Shown here one piece after another: positions 8,764-15,804 of a DNA stretch of 64,000 bases. The notes below the pieces were generated by a model, which was not told where the DNA came from, did no database searches, and saw nothing but the letters and a program-made list of their open reading frames with translations. Origin of the DNA: an uncultured Oscillospiraceae bacterium (GTDB lineage: Bacteria > Bacillota > Clostridia > Oscillospirales > Oscillospiraceae); NCBI GenBank assembly GCA_934597255.1, contig CAKTQV010000004.1, positions 62,001-126,000 on the forward strand. Direction: 5' to 3'. Numbering within the stretch: the stretch's first letter is position 1; each line of letters begins with the position of its first letter. The translations under genes and the position numbers were made by a program.

Positions 8764-9260
8764 AGGAGCTGCTGTTGAAAACCCTTGTCGAGGGGCTGGG
8801 ACTGGGCGCTCTGCTCGTTCTGGTCTGCGCCGTGGGCATTCGGAAGGGCGCGGTCGGCATGGTGCATCTTTACAGCCCGGAGGTGCAGGCGCGGTGCGTG
8901 GAGCTGGGGCTGACCACCCGTGAGCGCATCCGGCGAAACGCCCTGCTGTTCAAGGCCGTCTGCATCCCCGGCTATATCGCCTATGTGCTGGCGTGCGTCT
9001 ATGCGGTCAACGGCGCGCGCGGCTTTTTCGCCGGCTTGTGGCAGCTGTTCGTGATCCTGTCGGTGATGAATCTGATCGACCGCTTCGGGATAGACGAGCT
9101 CTGGGTCGGGCACACGAGGGCCTGGACCATTCCCGGCACGGAGGATCTCAAGCCGTATATCACGGCAAGGGATCGGAGCCGGAAGTGGCTGTTCGGCACG
9201 GTGGGCATGGCCGTCCTTTCGGCGGCTCTGTCGGCGGTCATGACGGTCTTCCTCCGCTGA
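8760..9260 (+). CDS. Small integral membrane protein, unknown function
   Basis: A 166-residue protein with four hydrophobic segments, at about residues 8-27, 66-85, 88-105 and 145-165. The loop between the last two contains the motif DELWVGHTRAW. The start is the ATG at 8760 that overlaps the preceding stop (ATGA); a frame extension to 8721 lies inside the upstream gene. I do not recognise the family by name. It is probably co-transcribed with the PanE-like reductase; no function can be inferred. Confidence 0.7.
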   Translation: MKELLLKTLVEGLGLGALLVLVCAVGIRKGAVGMVHLYSPEVQARCVELGLTTRERIRRNALLFKAVCIPGYIAYVLACVYAVNGARGFFAGLWQLFVILSVMNLIDRFGIDELWVGHTRAWTIPGTEDLKPYITARDRSRKWLFGTVGMAVLSAALSAVMTVFLR

Positions 9261-9350
9261 GACGGAGAGCGCGACCGGAAAATCGGAAGAGGAAAAGCGC
9301 CGCCGGCGCTCCCGCGGGGAAACGGCGGCACATGACACGGAGGAGAAAAA

Positions 9351-9971
9351 ATGTTCTGGGATCGGGTCGCATGGGCGTATGATATTTTCGCCGAGGGGAT
9401 AAACCGAAAGGCCGATCGGGCGGTCTGCGCGGCCGTGCGGGAGCTGGTATCGCCGGAGGACGACGTGCTGGAGTGCGCCTGCGGCACGGGTCTGCTCACC
9501 GAGGTGATTGCGCCCGGCTGCCGGAGCCTGACCGCTACGGACATTTCCGCCAACATGCTCCGGCGGGCGGAGAAAAAGTGCCGGAAATACGGCAATGTGC
9601 GCTTTGAGCGGGCCGACATCCTGCGCCTGCCCTACGCCGACGGACGCTTTGACATGGTGGTCGCCGCAAATGTCATCCACCTGCTGGACGAGCCGTACCG
9701 GGCGCTGCGCGAGCTTGACCGGGTGTGCCGCGCGGGCGGCCGGCTCGTGATCCCCACCTACATGAACCGGACGGAGCAGGGCGGGACGAACCGCGTTTCC
9801 GGCGCCATCGGCCGGGCGGGCGCGGATTTCAAGCGGGAATTCACGCCGGATACCTACCGGCAGTTTTTCGCGGACGCCGGCTACGCGGACGCGGATTACA
9901 TCCTGTGCAGGGGGCGCATCCCGTGCGCGGCGGCGGTTTTGAGAAAAAAGGAAGAAGGGGACGGAGCATGA
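9351..9971 (+). CDS. Class I SAM-dependent methyltransferase
   Basis: A 206-residue methyltransferase of the UbiE/Methyltransf_11 type. SAM motif I reads VLECACGTGLLT (residues 43-54), motif II has the acidic ATDIS, and a post-motif region PYADGRFDMVVAANVIHLLD follows. The target is unknown; such small enzymes act on many metabolites. A GGAGG ribosome site lies just before the ATG at 9351. The stop overlaps the next gene start (ATGA), so it is coupled to the GNAT gene, and the two may act on the same compound. Confidence 0.85.
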   Translation: MFWDRVAWAYDIFAEGINRKADRAVCAAVRELVSPEDDVLECACGTGLLTEVIAPGCRSLTATDISANMLRRAEKKCRKYGNVRFERADILRLPYADGRFDMVVAANVIHLLDEPYRALRELDRVCRAGGRLVIPTYMNRTEQGGTNRVSGAIGRAGADFKREFTPDTYRQFFADAGYADADYILCRGRIPCAAAVLRKKEEGDGA

Positions 9972-10581
9972 AGGTCACGGAGCTGGAGGAGAGCGTCGTT
10001 TACGACATCGGCCATGCCTTCGGATATTACGACTACGGCGGCGAGCGCGGCCTGATCGACGCGTTTCCGGAGCGGGAGGCCGTGGCGGCGTTCATCGGCG
10101 GCTATGTGCGGATGGCGCTGCGCGCCGGCATGCTGCACACGACGGGCGAGCGCGGCGAGGCTTACATTGCCTACAGGCTCCCGGCCAGAAGGTGCCCCCG
10201 GGGGCGATGCTGCCTCTGGCCAGGGGGCTGCTCGGCTCCATGCAGCCGAAGGAGCTTTTCCGCTTCACGTCGATCATGGCAAAGGGCGGCGCAGGGCTGG
10301 GGAAAAAGCTTGACCGGGAGAAAAAGCCGTATATTTACGTTGGGCTGGTGTGTGTGCGCGAGCCGTATCAGGGGCAGGGCTATATGCGCCGCGTCATGGA
10401 CATGGCCTTCGCGGAGGGCGAGCGGCTGCGCGTGCCGGTGATCCTGGATACCGACGCCGCCTCCAAATGCGAAAAATACGTGCATCTCGGCATGAAGCTT
10501 GCCGGGACGCGCCGCTTCGGCGGCAGCGGCGTGCTTTACGATCTGATCAAATATCCGGAGCTTGGCCCCTCCGGGAAATAA
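9968..10581 (+). pseudogene. GNAT family N-acetyltransferase, frameshifted
   Basis: The N-terminal part reads in one frame from the ATG at 9968 to about 10182 and ends in the sensible sequence AYIAYRLP. The rest reads in the next frame (GQKVPPGAMLPLARG and onward) to the stop at 10579-10581. Inserting one base in CCCGGCC at 10180-10186 restores a single frame of about 204 residues. The C-terminal part has the acetyl-CoA binding signature V(R)EPYQGQGYMRRVMD typical of GNAT enzymes. The lesion is either a true 1-nt deletion or an assembly error; the downstream part has kept normal codon use, so it is recent. Alternatively two separate short products are made. Confidence 0.75.
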
Positions 10582-10597
10582 AACAGGGAGGCACAGC

Positions 10598-11233
10598 ATG
10601 AAATACGTTGGAATGCCCGTGGGTATGTGGGCGCTGTTTGCCCGCTCGTTCCGTACACAGCTGACGGAGGTGTTCGGCTGTAGCGAGGACACGGCAAGGC
10701 TTGCGGCCAAAAAGGCGAAAACGCGCTACCGGGAGATCATCGCCCGGCTGCCGGAATTTGAAAAGGCCGACCGCTTTAAGATGAACATCGTCAACTGCGC
10801 CATGCTCGGCGCGTTCGTTCTCTCCATGCCGCAGCGGCCGGCGGTGGAGCCGCTGACGGAATACTATGCCAGGGCCATGATGACGAAGCCGATGAAGTGG
10901 TTCTGCCGCCGGAGCGGGAAGGCGAAGTATACCGAAAAGGACATAGCCGGCATGAAGGCGACCGCCGCGCTCAGGGCCGCCGACCGCAATCCGTATTCCT
11001 GGAACATGGACTTTTACGAATATCCCGACGGCAGCGGCTACGAGGGGCGCTTTACCCGGTGCGGCATCTGCGTGCTGATGAAGGAGCTGGGGCTGTACGA
11101 CCTGACGCCGGCGATGTGTCGGCTGGACTATACCATGAGCGAGGCGGGCGGCGTGACGGACTTCGTGCGGCAGTACACGCTGGCCTCCGGCGGGCCGTAC
11201 TGCGACTGCGGGTACAAAAAGAAGAACAGATGA
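10598..11233 (+). CDS. L-2-amino-thiazoline-4-carboxylic acid hydrolase family protein
   Basis: A 211-residue soluble protein. The pattern of a Cys followed by KELGLYDLTPAMCRLDY near residues 160-178 and a final CDCGY motif resemble the ATC hydrolase family (PF14196), whose founder opens the thiazoline ring in cysteine formation. Most clostridial members are uncharacterised, so the substrate is unknown. The start at 10598 is chosen for its GGGAGG ribosome site; the frame extends further upstream without one. It follows the GNAT gene in the same direction with a 16-nt gap. Confidence 0.75.
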   Translation: MKYVGMPVGMWALFARSFRTQLTEVFGCSEDTARLAAKKAKTRYREIIARLPEFEKADRFKMNIVNCAMLGAFVLSMPQRPAVEPLTEYYARAMMTKPMKWFCRRSGKAKYTEKDIAGMKATAALRAADRNPYSWNMDFYEYPDGSGYEGRFTRCGICVLMKELGLYDLTPAMCRLDYTMSEAGGVTDFVRQYTLASGGPYCDCGYKKKNR

Positions 11234-11314
11234 CGGCTCTCGGCGGTGCACCGAAGAGCTTCCGGCGTGGGACGACAGGCCGGGGGATCGCATTCAGACA
11301 GACCCACAGGCGGG

Positions 11315-11343
11315 GTCCGCTTCGGCGGGCTCCGCCGCTTTTT
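11315..11343 (+). terminator. Probable intrinsic terminator
   Basis: CGGCG / CGCCG stem (11323-11327 with 11333-11337) followed by CTTTTT at 11338-11343. It closes the 7654-11233 unit. Confidence 0.5.
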
Positions 11344-11402
11344 CGAAAAGCGCGGCGCATCCGGGGCGGCTTTGAACGGGAAGCGGCGAAAAGGATTAGG
11401 AC

Positions 11403-11430
11403 TTGACATTATCAAAAATGAGAATATAAT
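11403..11430 (+). promoter_or_regulatory. Consensus sigma-A promoter of the HTH/DUF2087 operon
   Basis: Perfect TTGACA (11403-11408) and TATAAT (11425-11430) with a 16-nt spacer. The local AT-rich patch stands out from the GC-rich surroundings. Confidence 0.85.
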
Positions 11431-11464
11431 CTATAACAAGAATGGTTGAAGGAGCGGATGACCG

Positions 11465-11974
11465 ATGGAAACGGCGGAGCTTGTGATGAACCCGGTGCGG
11501 CAGAGAATATTTCAGTATCTTCTGCTCCACGAAACGGGAACGGTCAAGGACCTCCGGAAGGCTATGCCGGACGTTCCGAGCGCGAGCCTGTACCGCCATG
11601 TGAAGCTTCTGGCCGAGCACGCCGTTCTGACGGTCGCGGGCGAAAACCGGATCCGGGGGACGGTGGAGAACGTCTACCGGCTGAACAGAAGCGCGCTGGA
11701 GATCGACGACGCGGACGGCGCCGGCGTGCAGGCGGCGCTTCTCGGCATCTGCGCGTCGTTTGCCAAATACTTTGCGGGCGGCGGGGCCGATCCCCGGCGG
11801 GACATGCTGCTGATGACGACCTGCACGCTGACGCTGACGGACGGCGAGTTTATGGATTTCCTTTCGGAGATCAACCGGGTCGCTCTGAAATACATGGACG
11901 TCCGGGCCGCGCAGGGAAGCAAAACAAGACAGATCACCCTTATCTCCGCCCCGACGGACGGGAAGGGAGCGTGA
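11465..11974 (+). CDS. ArsR-like winged-helix transcriptional regulator
   Basis: A 169-residue regulator. Residues 5-65 form a winged helix of the ArsR/HTH_20 type (PVRQRIFQYLLL followed by VPSASLYRHVKLL as recognition helix). The C-terminal half, about 80-160, is a probable ligand or dimerisation domain. An AAGGAG site at 11449-11454 stands 10 nt before the ATG. It is the first gene after a perfect promoter and is followed after 4 nt by a DUF2087 protein and then a phosphotransferase, which may be its regulatory targets. No dyad that would be an obvious operator was found. Confidence 0.8.
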   Translation: METAELVMNPVRQRIFQYLLLHETGTVKDLRKAMPDVPSASLYRHVKLLAEHAVLTVAGENRIRGTVENVYRLNRSALEIDDADGAGVQAALLGICASFAKYFAGGGADPRRDMLLMTTCTLTLTDGEFMDFLSEINRVALKYMDVRAAQGSKTRQITLISAPTDGKGA

Positions 11975-11978
11975 GGAA

Positions 11979-12287
11979 ATGGAACAGGAGCTGCGCGCCC
12001 TGCGGCCGTTTCTGGATGCGGACGGGCGGCTGACCGCCCTGCCGGCGAAGGAGCGGAAAAAGAGGATGGCGCTGTGGTATCTGGCCGGGAGGCTTGAGGA
12101 CGGGCGTCTGTATTCCGAGCCGGAAATCAACGCGCTGCTGGACGAATGGACGCTTTTTCACGACCCCGCGGCGCTGCGGCGGGAGCTGTATAACAAGCGG
12201 CTCGTGGATCGGACGGCGGATGGCGGACGCTACTGGAAGGAAAAGGTCATCCCGCCGCTTGCGGCGTTTATAGAAGGCCATGCTTGA
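11979..12287 (+). CDS. DUF2087 domain-containing protein
   Basis: A 102-residue protein. The pattern of LDADGRLTALPAKERKKRMALWYLA, then YSEPEINALLDEW, then RRELYNKRLVDRTADGGRYW matches the DUF2087 domain, often found fused to or beside helix-turn-helix regulators (here split into 11465-11974 and this gene). It may form the C-terminal half of a two-polypeptide regulator. It overlaps the next gene by 8 nt, so translation is coupled. Confidence 0.8.
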   Translation: MEQELRALRPFLDADGRLTALPAKERKKRMALWYLAGRLEDGRLYSEPEINALLDEWTLFHDPAALRRELYNKRLVDRTADGGRYWKEKVIPPLAAFIEGHA

Positions 12288-13233
12288 GCGGCTTTTGCGC
12301 GAGCAGTACGGGCTTTCTCTCCGCCATGCGCGGCGGGCCGCGGAGGGGGCCGGCTCAGGCACCTGGTTTCTGCGCTGCGGCGAGGGGGAATACGTTATGA
12401 AATTCCCCGCGGCCAGCGGGATAAACCACCCGGAGGAGGAGCCTCGGCTGTGCGCCTTTCTGCGGGCGCAGGGCATTCCCGCCTGCGATTTTCTGAAAAA
12501 CAGAGCGGGCGGCTGCCTTTCGCGGGACGCCGCCGGGCGCGTGTTTACCGTGCAGCGGCGCCTTCCGAGGCTGACGCCGGAATGGAACAGCGCCTCGGAG
12601 GCGCTGCTGATGGAATCGGCGGAGCTGCTGGGGAAGATCCATTGTGTGCTGCGGGCGTATCCCGCGCTCCCGGAGGGCATTGGCGCGGGCTTCTTTGCCG
12701 GCATGACGCCGCAGCGCGCGCTGGCATCCTATCGGTGCTCACTGGCGGCGGCCGTCCGGCTTGGCGATACCGAAAGCGCCGAAGAATTAAGATGGCGCAT
12801 CGATCGGATGGAGCGATTTCCGGCGTGGATGTTCGACCTGAGCCGGCTGACGCTCCGCAATACGCACGGGGACTATTTTATCAGCCAGTTTCTCTGCCGG
12901 GACGGGCGGCTGACCGCCGTCATCGACTGGACGGCGGCCTGCGTCCATCCCGTTGTCTGGGAGCTTATGCGCTCGTTTGTCTACAGCGCGCCCTGCTGTG
13001 CGGACGGCCGGATCGACCGGCCGCTTCTCGCGCGCTATGTCCGGGCCTACTGCCGGTACGGGACGCTGAACGACTACGACCTGGAAAATCTCTATCGGCT
13101 GTATTTCTATCAGATCGCCGTCTGCGACTATTATGGGCAGTATTATACCTCCGGGGCGGCCAACCGGGCGATCTATCTCCGACAGGCGCGGCATGCGGCC
13201 CGCCTGCTGAAAAGCATGGATATGGAAGGCTGA
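12280..13233 (+). CDS. Aminoglycoside phosphotransferase (APH) family kinase-like protein
   Basis: A 317-residue protein with the APH/choline-kinase fold. It has an N-lobe with YVMKFP as the ATP-binding lysine, a catalytic loop HGDYFISQ (near residues 203-210), and the metal-binding IDW motif (about 218-220). In the usual HGDxxxxN Brenner motif the last residue is Asn; here it is Gln. A subset of APH relatives has this change, so activity is possible but not certain. The substrate is unknown, and resistance should not be assumed. It is the last gene of the HTH/DUF2087 operon and overlaps the upstream stop by 8 nt. Confidence 0.8.
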   Translation: MLERLLREQYGLSLRHARRAAEGAGSGTWFLRCGEGEYVMKFPAASGINHPEEEPRLCAFLRAQGIPACDFLKNRAGGCLSRDAAGRVFTVQRRLPRLTPEWNSASEALLMESAELLGKIHCVLRAYPALPEGIGAGFFAGMTPQRALASYRCSLAAAVRLGDTESAEELRWRIDRMERFPAWMFDLSRLTLRNTHGDYFISQFLCRDGRLTAVIDWTAACVHPVVWELMRSFVYSAPCCADGRIDRPLLARYVRAYCRYGTLNDYDLENLYRLYFYQIAVCDYYGQYYTSGAANRAIYLRQARHAARLLKSMDMEG

Positions 13234-13267
13234 GACGGCTTTGCCGGGAGCGTTTGCGAAAAGGCGG

Positions 13268-13339
13268 TTGACAGCGGGCCGCGCTGTGTTTATAATCTAA
13301 AACGCTTGTTTCAAAATGTACGTTTCAAAACGACTGTTT
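13268..13339 (+). promoter_or_regulatory. Promoter and twin operator candidates of the TetR gene
   Basis: TTGACA (13268-13273), 17 nt, TATAAT (13291-13296) is a consensus promoter. Just downstream lie two palindromes AAAC-N4-GTTT at 13300-13311 and 13328-13339, 28 bp apart centre to centre, plus a GTTTCAAAA direct repeat between them. This is a likely autoregulatory TetR operator overlapping the transcription start. Confidence 0.65.
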
Positions 13340-13360
13340 TATTATAAAGGAGAACTCCCT

Positions 13361-13954
13361 ATGCCGCCGAAACCGAAATTCACAAGAGAAGAGATCGTAC
13401 AGACGGCGCTGGACATCGTGTCCCGGAAGGGCGTGGAGGCGCTCACGGCGAAGGAGCTGGGCGACGCGCTCGGCAGCTCGGCCCGGCCGATCTTTACGGT
13501 GTTCGCCGGTATGAAGGAGGTGCAGGAGGCGGTGCGCGCCGCCGCCATGCGCCGTTTTGAAAGCTTCGCGGAGCAGAGACTGCCCGGCATGCCCCTGTTC
13601 AAGCAGGTGGGGATGCAGATGGTATTGTTCGGCGCGCAGGAGCCGAAGCTGTATCAGCTTTTGTTTATGCGGGAGAATCGGAACGCCGTCCGCTTTGACG
13701 ACGTATTCGGAGAGCTTGGCCCCACGGCGGAGAACTGCATCAGCCGGCTCCGGGAGGAATACGATATGAGCGAGGCGGAGGCAAAGCTCCTTTTTGAAAA
13801 CGTGTGGATCTACACGTTCGGGGTCGGCGCGCTGTGCGCCACGCGGATGTGCCGCTTTTCGGAGGAAACGCTTGGACAGATGCTGTCCACGGAGTTTCAG
13901 GCGATGCTGCGGTTTGTGAAGGCGGGGACGGAGGAAAGCCATGAGCGGCGATGA
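13361..13954 (+). CDS. TetR/AcrR family transcriptional regulator
   Basis: A 197-residue repressor. The N-terminal TetR helix-turn-helix spans residues 6-52 (FTREEIVQTALDIVSRKG, then LTAKELGDALGSSARPIFTVF). The C-terminal all-helical domain would bind a ligand. The start at 13361 follows AAAGGAGA by 8 nt; an upstream in-frame ATG lies inside the operator region. The gene overlaps the Cys-rich KTR gene by 14 nt, and a CPBP protease and ABC exporter follow, so it may control its own small operon. Ligand unknown. Confidence 0.9.
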   Translation: MPPKPKFTREEIVQTALDIVSRKGVEALTAKELGDALGSSARPIFTVFAGMKEVQEAVRAAAMRRFESFAEQRLPGMPLFKQVGMQMVLFGAQEPKLYQLLFMRENRNAVRFDDVFGELGPTAENCISRLREEYDMSEAEAKLLFENVWIYTFGVGALCATRMCRFSEETLGQMLSTEFQAMLRFVKAGTEESHERR

Positions 13955-14132
13955 GACCCGGTGGCTGCTGTGCCCGGCGTGTCATGGGAAGACCCGGACG
14001 CAGGTGCGGCAGGATACGGTTTTGGAAAACTTTCCGCTGTTCTGCCCGAAATGCAAAGGGACCTTCCTGATCTCCGTGCGGGCGTGCAAAACCGAATACA
14101 AGACCAAGCCAGACGCTGAGACGCAGAGCTGA
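13941..14132 (+). CDS. Cysteine-rich KTR domain protein
   Basis: A 63-residue protein with two CPxC knuckles (CPACHGKTRTQVRQDT and CPKCKG) expected to bind one zinc ion. The KTR tripeptide and the C-terminal KPDAETQS match the cysteine-rich KTR family (PF14205), commonly carried by integrative elements of Firmicutes and also found beside TetR genes. Function is unknown. Its ATG lies inside the last codons of the TetR gene, and its own stop is within the 5' arm of a terminator. No other mobile-element gene is close, so it may be a relic. Confidence 0.85.
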   Translation: MSGDETRWLLCPACHGKTRTQVRQDTVLENFPLFCPKCKGTFLISVRACKTEYKTKPDAETQS

Positions 14133-14167
14133 ACCGACGAAAAGCCGGCCGCTCTGCGTTTGTCTTT
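14121..14167 (+). terminator. Terminator overlapping the KTR gene stop
   Basis: Stem ACGCAGAGC (14121-14129) with GCTCTGCGT (14151-14159) followed by TTGTCTTTT. The 5' arm includes the end of the coding region. Confidence 0.6.
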
Positions 14168-14195
14168 TGGCAATTGCACGAAGGAAGGAAAACCG

Positions 14196-15029
14196 ATGAA
14201 AAGGGAGACAAAAAGCCTCTGGCTTTATCTGCTGCTGGTGGCGGCCTTCTGGGCGTTCACCTTTGTGACGCTGAATATCTGGCTCCGGCCCTGCGCCGCC
14301 GCGTATGCGCAAAGCGGGGAGGTCACGGCGGGCTATGTGCTCTATGCGCTGATCGGGCTGGTGTTTTCCACGCCCGCGCCGTTTCTGTCGGCGCTGCTTC
14401 TGGCGCTCCGGCGGGAAAAGATCGGATGGCGGGCCTTTTTGGGGCGGCTGGTCCGGGCGGAGGACAGAGGGCGGGCCGTCCTGCTGACGGCGGGCTTTTG
14501 TCTGGCGGCGCTTGTCTTCGCGCTTTGGCGCGGAACGCCGAACGGCTCGCCGTGGTATATGCTCCCCGCCGGGTTTCTGGTGATGATCCCGTTTGTCGGT
14601 GTCGCGGAGGAGGCGGGCTGGCGCGGCTTTCTGCAGCCGGAGCTGGAAAAGCGGATGAAATTCCCGTTCAGCGTTCTTACGACGGCCGCCGTTTGGGACG
14701 TATGGCACCTGGATCAGTGGCTCGACCCCGCGTCCAACCACTACGGCGACAGCTTTCTCGGCTTCAGCATCCATCTGCTCGTCTGGGCGTTTGCGCTGGC
14801 GGCGCTTTACCGGCAGACCGGAAGCGTCATGGTCTGCGCGGTGTACCACGCGTTCGTGAACGCGCTCGGTGCGGTCTATGACTGGAACGCGCTTTTCGAT
14901 CCGTTCCCCGGCGACGCCTGCACCAACCTGTACCGCGCCGCGGTGCTGACCGTCTCGGTCGTGCTGTGGCTCGACGCGGACCGACGCGCAAAGGGGCGCG
15001 CCGTGTGCCAGATAAGGAGGAGACTGTGA
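14196..15029 (+). CDS. CPBP family intramembrane metalloprotease
   Basis: A 277-residue protein with about eight membrane segments. The CPBP (CAAX protease/bacteriocin-processing) signature is complete: EEAGWRGFLQ (glutamate pair and Arg), WDVWHLDQW (first His) and VYHAFVN (second His). Family members cleave membrane or lipid-modified peptides, and in Firmicutes some process bacteriocins or give self-immunity; no peptide gene is seen here. The start at 14196 is chosen because the longer frame to 14160 lacks a ribosome site. The stop overlaps the next gene start (GTGA). Confidence 0.85.
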   Translation: MKRETKSLWLYLLLVAAFWAFTFVTLNIWLRPCAAAYAQSGEVTAGYVLYALIGLVFSTPAPFLSALLLALRREKIGWRAFLGRLVRAEDRGRAVLLTAGFCLAALVFALWRGTPNGSPWYMLPAGFLVMIPFVGVAEEAGWRGFLQPELEKRMKFPFSVLTTAAVWDVWHLDQWLDPASNHYGDSFLGFSIHLLVWAFALAALYRQTGSVMVCAVYHAFVNALGAVYDWNALFDPFPGDACTNLYRAAVLTVSVVLWLDADRRAKGRAVCQIRRRL

Positions 15030-15265
15030 GCAAATACGACGCACTCTGGGCGCACATACAGAAAAGCGGCATGCCCCAATTGACGCTGACCTTTGACGAG
15101 ATCGGTCAGATCGCGGGCGCGCCCCTTGACCACTCCTTTCTGCGATACAAAAAGGAGCTGATGGCCTATGGCTATGAGGTCGGAAAGATATCCATGAAGG
15201 CGCGGACGGTGTTTTTTGTAAAAAAGAAAACGGCGCATGGAGCCGCGGCGGCCGGAAGGAAATAA
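15026..15265 (+). CDS. Small conserved protein (79 aa), unknown function
   Basis: It starts at a GTG (15026) placed 4-12 nt after the strong site AAGGAGGAG (15014-15022) and overlaps the CPBP stop by four bases. The body reads LTFDEIGQIAGAPLDHSFLRYKKEL, resembling a widespread group of small proteins with an LxFxEIxxIxGxxLxxS pattern (DUF7662-like, tentative). The C-terminal half is basic (KARTVFFVKKK). It may bind nucleic acid or act as a small regulator; this is speculation. Confidence 0.65.
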   Translation: MSKYDALWAHIQKSGMPQLTLTFDEIGQIAGAPLDHSFLRYKKELMAYGYEVGKISMKARTVFFVKKKTAHGAAAAGRK

Positions 15266-15319
15266 GGCCGTGAGATATACAGACGGAAGGTATAGGCAGA
15301 CGAGGATAAGGGAGGGCTT

Positions 15320-15757
15320 ATGAAAAAGAAAATTGCTTTGTTTCTGTGCGCGGCGCTCGCCGTGCTGCTGGGCGGCTGCCGCGTCCATGTGCCGCTGGGG
15401 CTCGGCGGCTATATCACCGGCGAGGAGTATCCCGACGCCGAAAAATACCGGACGGGCGCGTTTTCCTACAGCGCGGACGAAATAAGCGCCGTCGAGGTCT
15501 ACTGGCGCTGCGGCGAGGTGGAGATCGTCGAATCGGACGGGGCGGAGCTTGCCGTCCGGGAGAGCGGGAGCGAACTGCCGGAGGGCAGCGCCATGCATTT
15601 TCTGCTGGACGGCGGCGCGGAGCTCCTGTACGCCTCGAAAAGCGGAAAAATGCAAACGGAGCTTGCCTGGGAACGGAAGGGCGAGCTGTATGTGTTCGGG
15701 GCCGGGGAAGGCCGGCTCACGGTCGAGACCGCCAGCGGGCGTCTCAAGATCCGCTGA
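15320..15757 (+). CDS. Putative lipoprotein
   Basis: A 145-residue protein with a type II signal peptide: basic MKKK, a hydrophobic core, and the lipobox LLGGC at residues 16-20. It would be anchored to the outer face of the membrane. The mature part is beta-rich (SAVEVYWRCGEVEIVESDGAELAVRE), a style seen in DUF4097-like adhesin repeats, but too short to call. A GGGAGG ribosome site precedes the ATG. It sits between the CPBP operon and the damaged ABC exporter. Confidence 0.7.
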   Translation: MKKKIALFLCAALAVLLGGCRVHVPLGLGGYITGEEYPDAEKYRTGAFSYSADEISAVEVYWRCGEVEIVESDGAELAVRESGSELPEGSAMHFLLDGGAELLYASKSGKMQTELAWERKGELYVFGAGEGRLTVETASGRLKIR

Positions 15758-15804
15758 AGGCGCCGGCAATGCAGCAAAAGGAAGCAGGAGGGGGGCGGGC
15801 CGCC

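Noticed and set aside
12280..13233. Antibiotic resistance gene call for the APH-like protein
   Set aside because: Only the superfamily fold is supported. The catalytic motif is altered and no close resemblance to a known resistance enzyme is evident.
13941..14132. A mobile element around the Cys-rich KTR gene
   Set aside because: No integrase, relaxase, transposase or terminal repeats are found nearby. The gene alone does not show an element.
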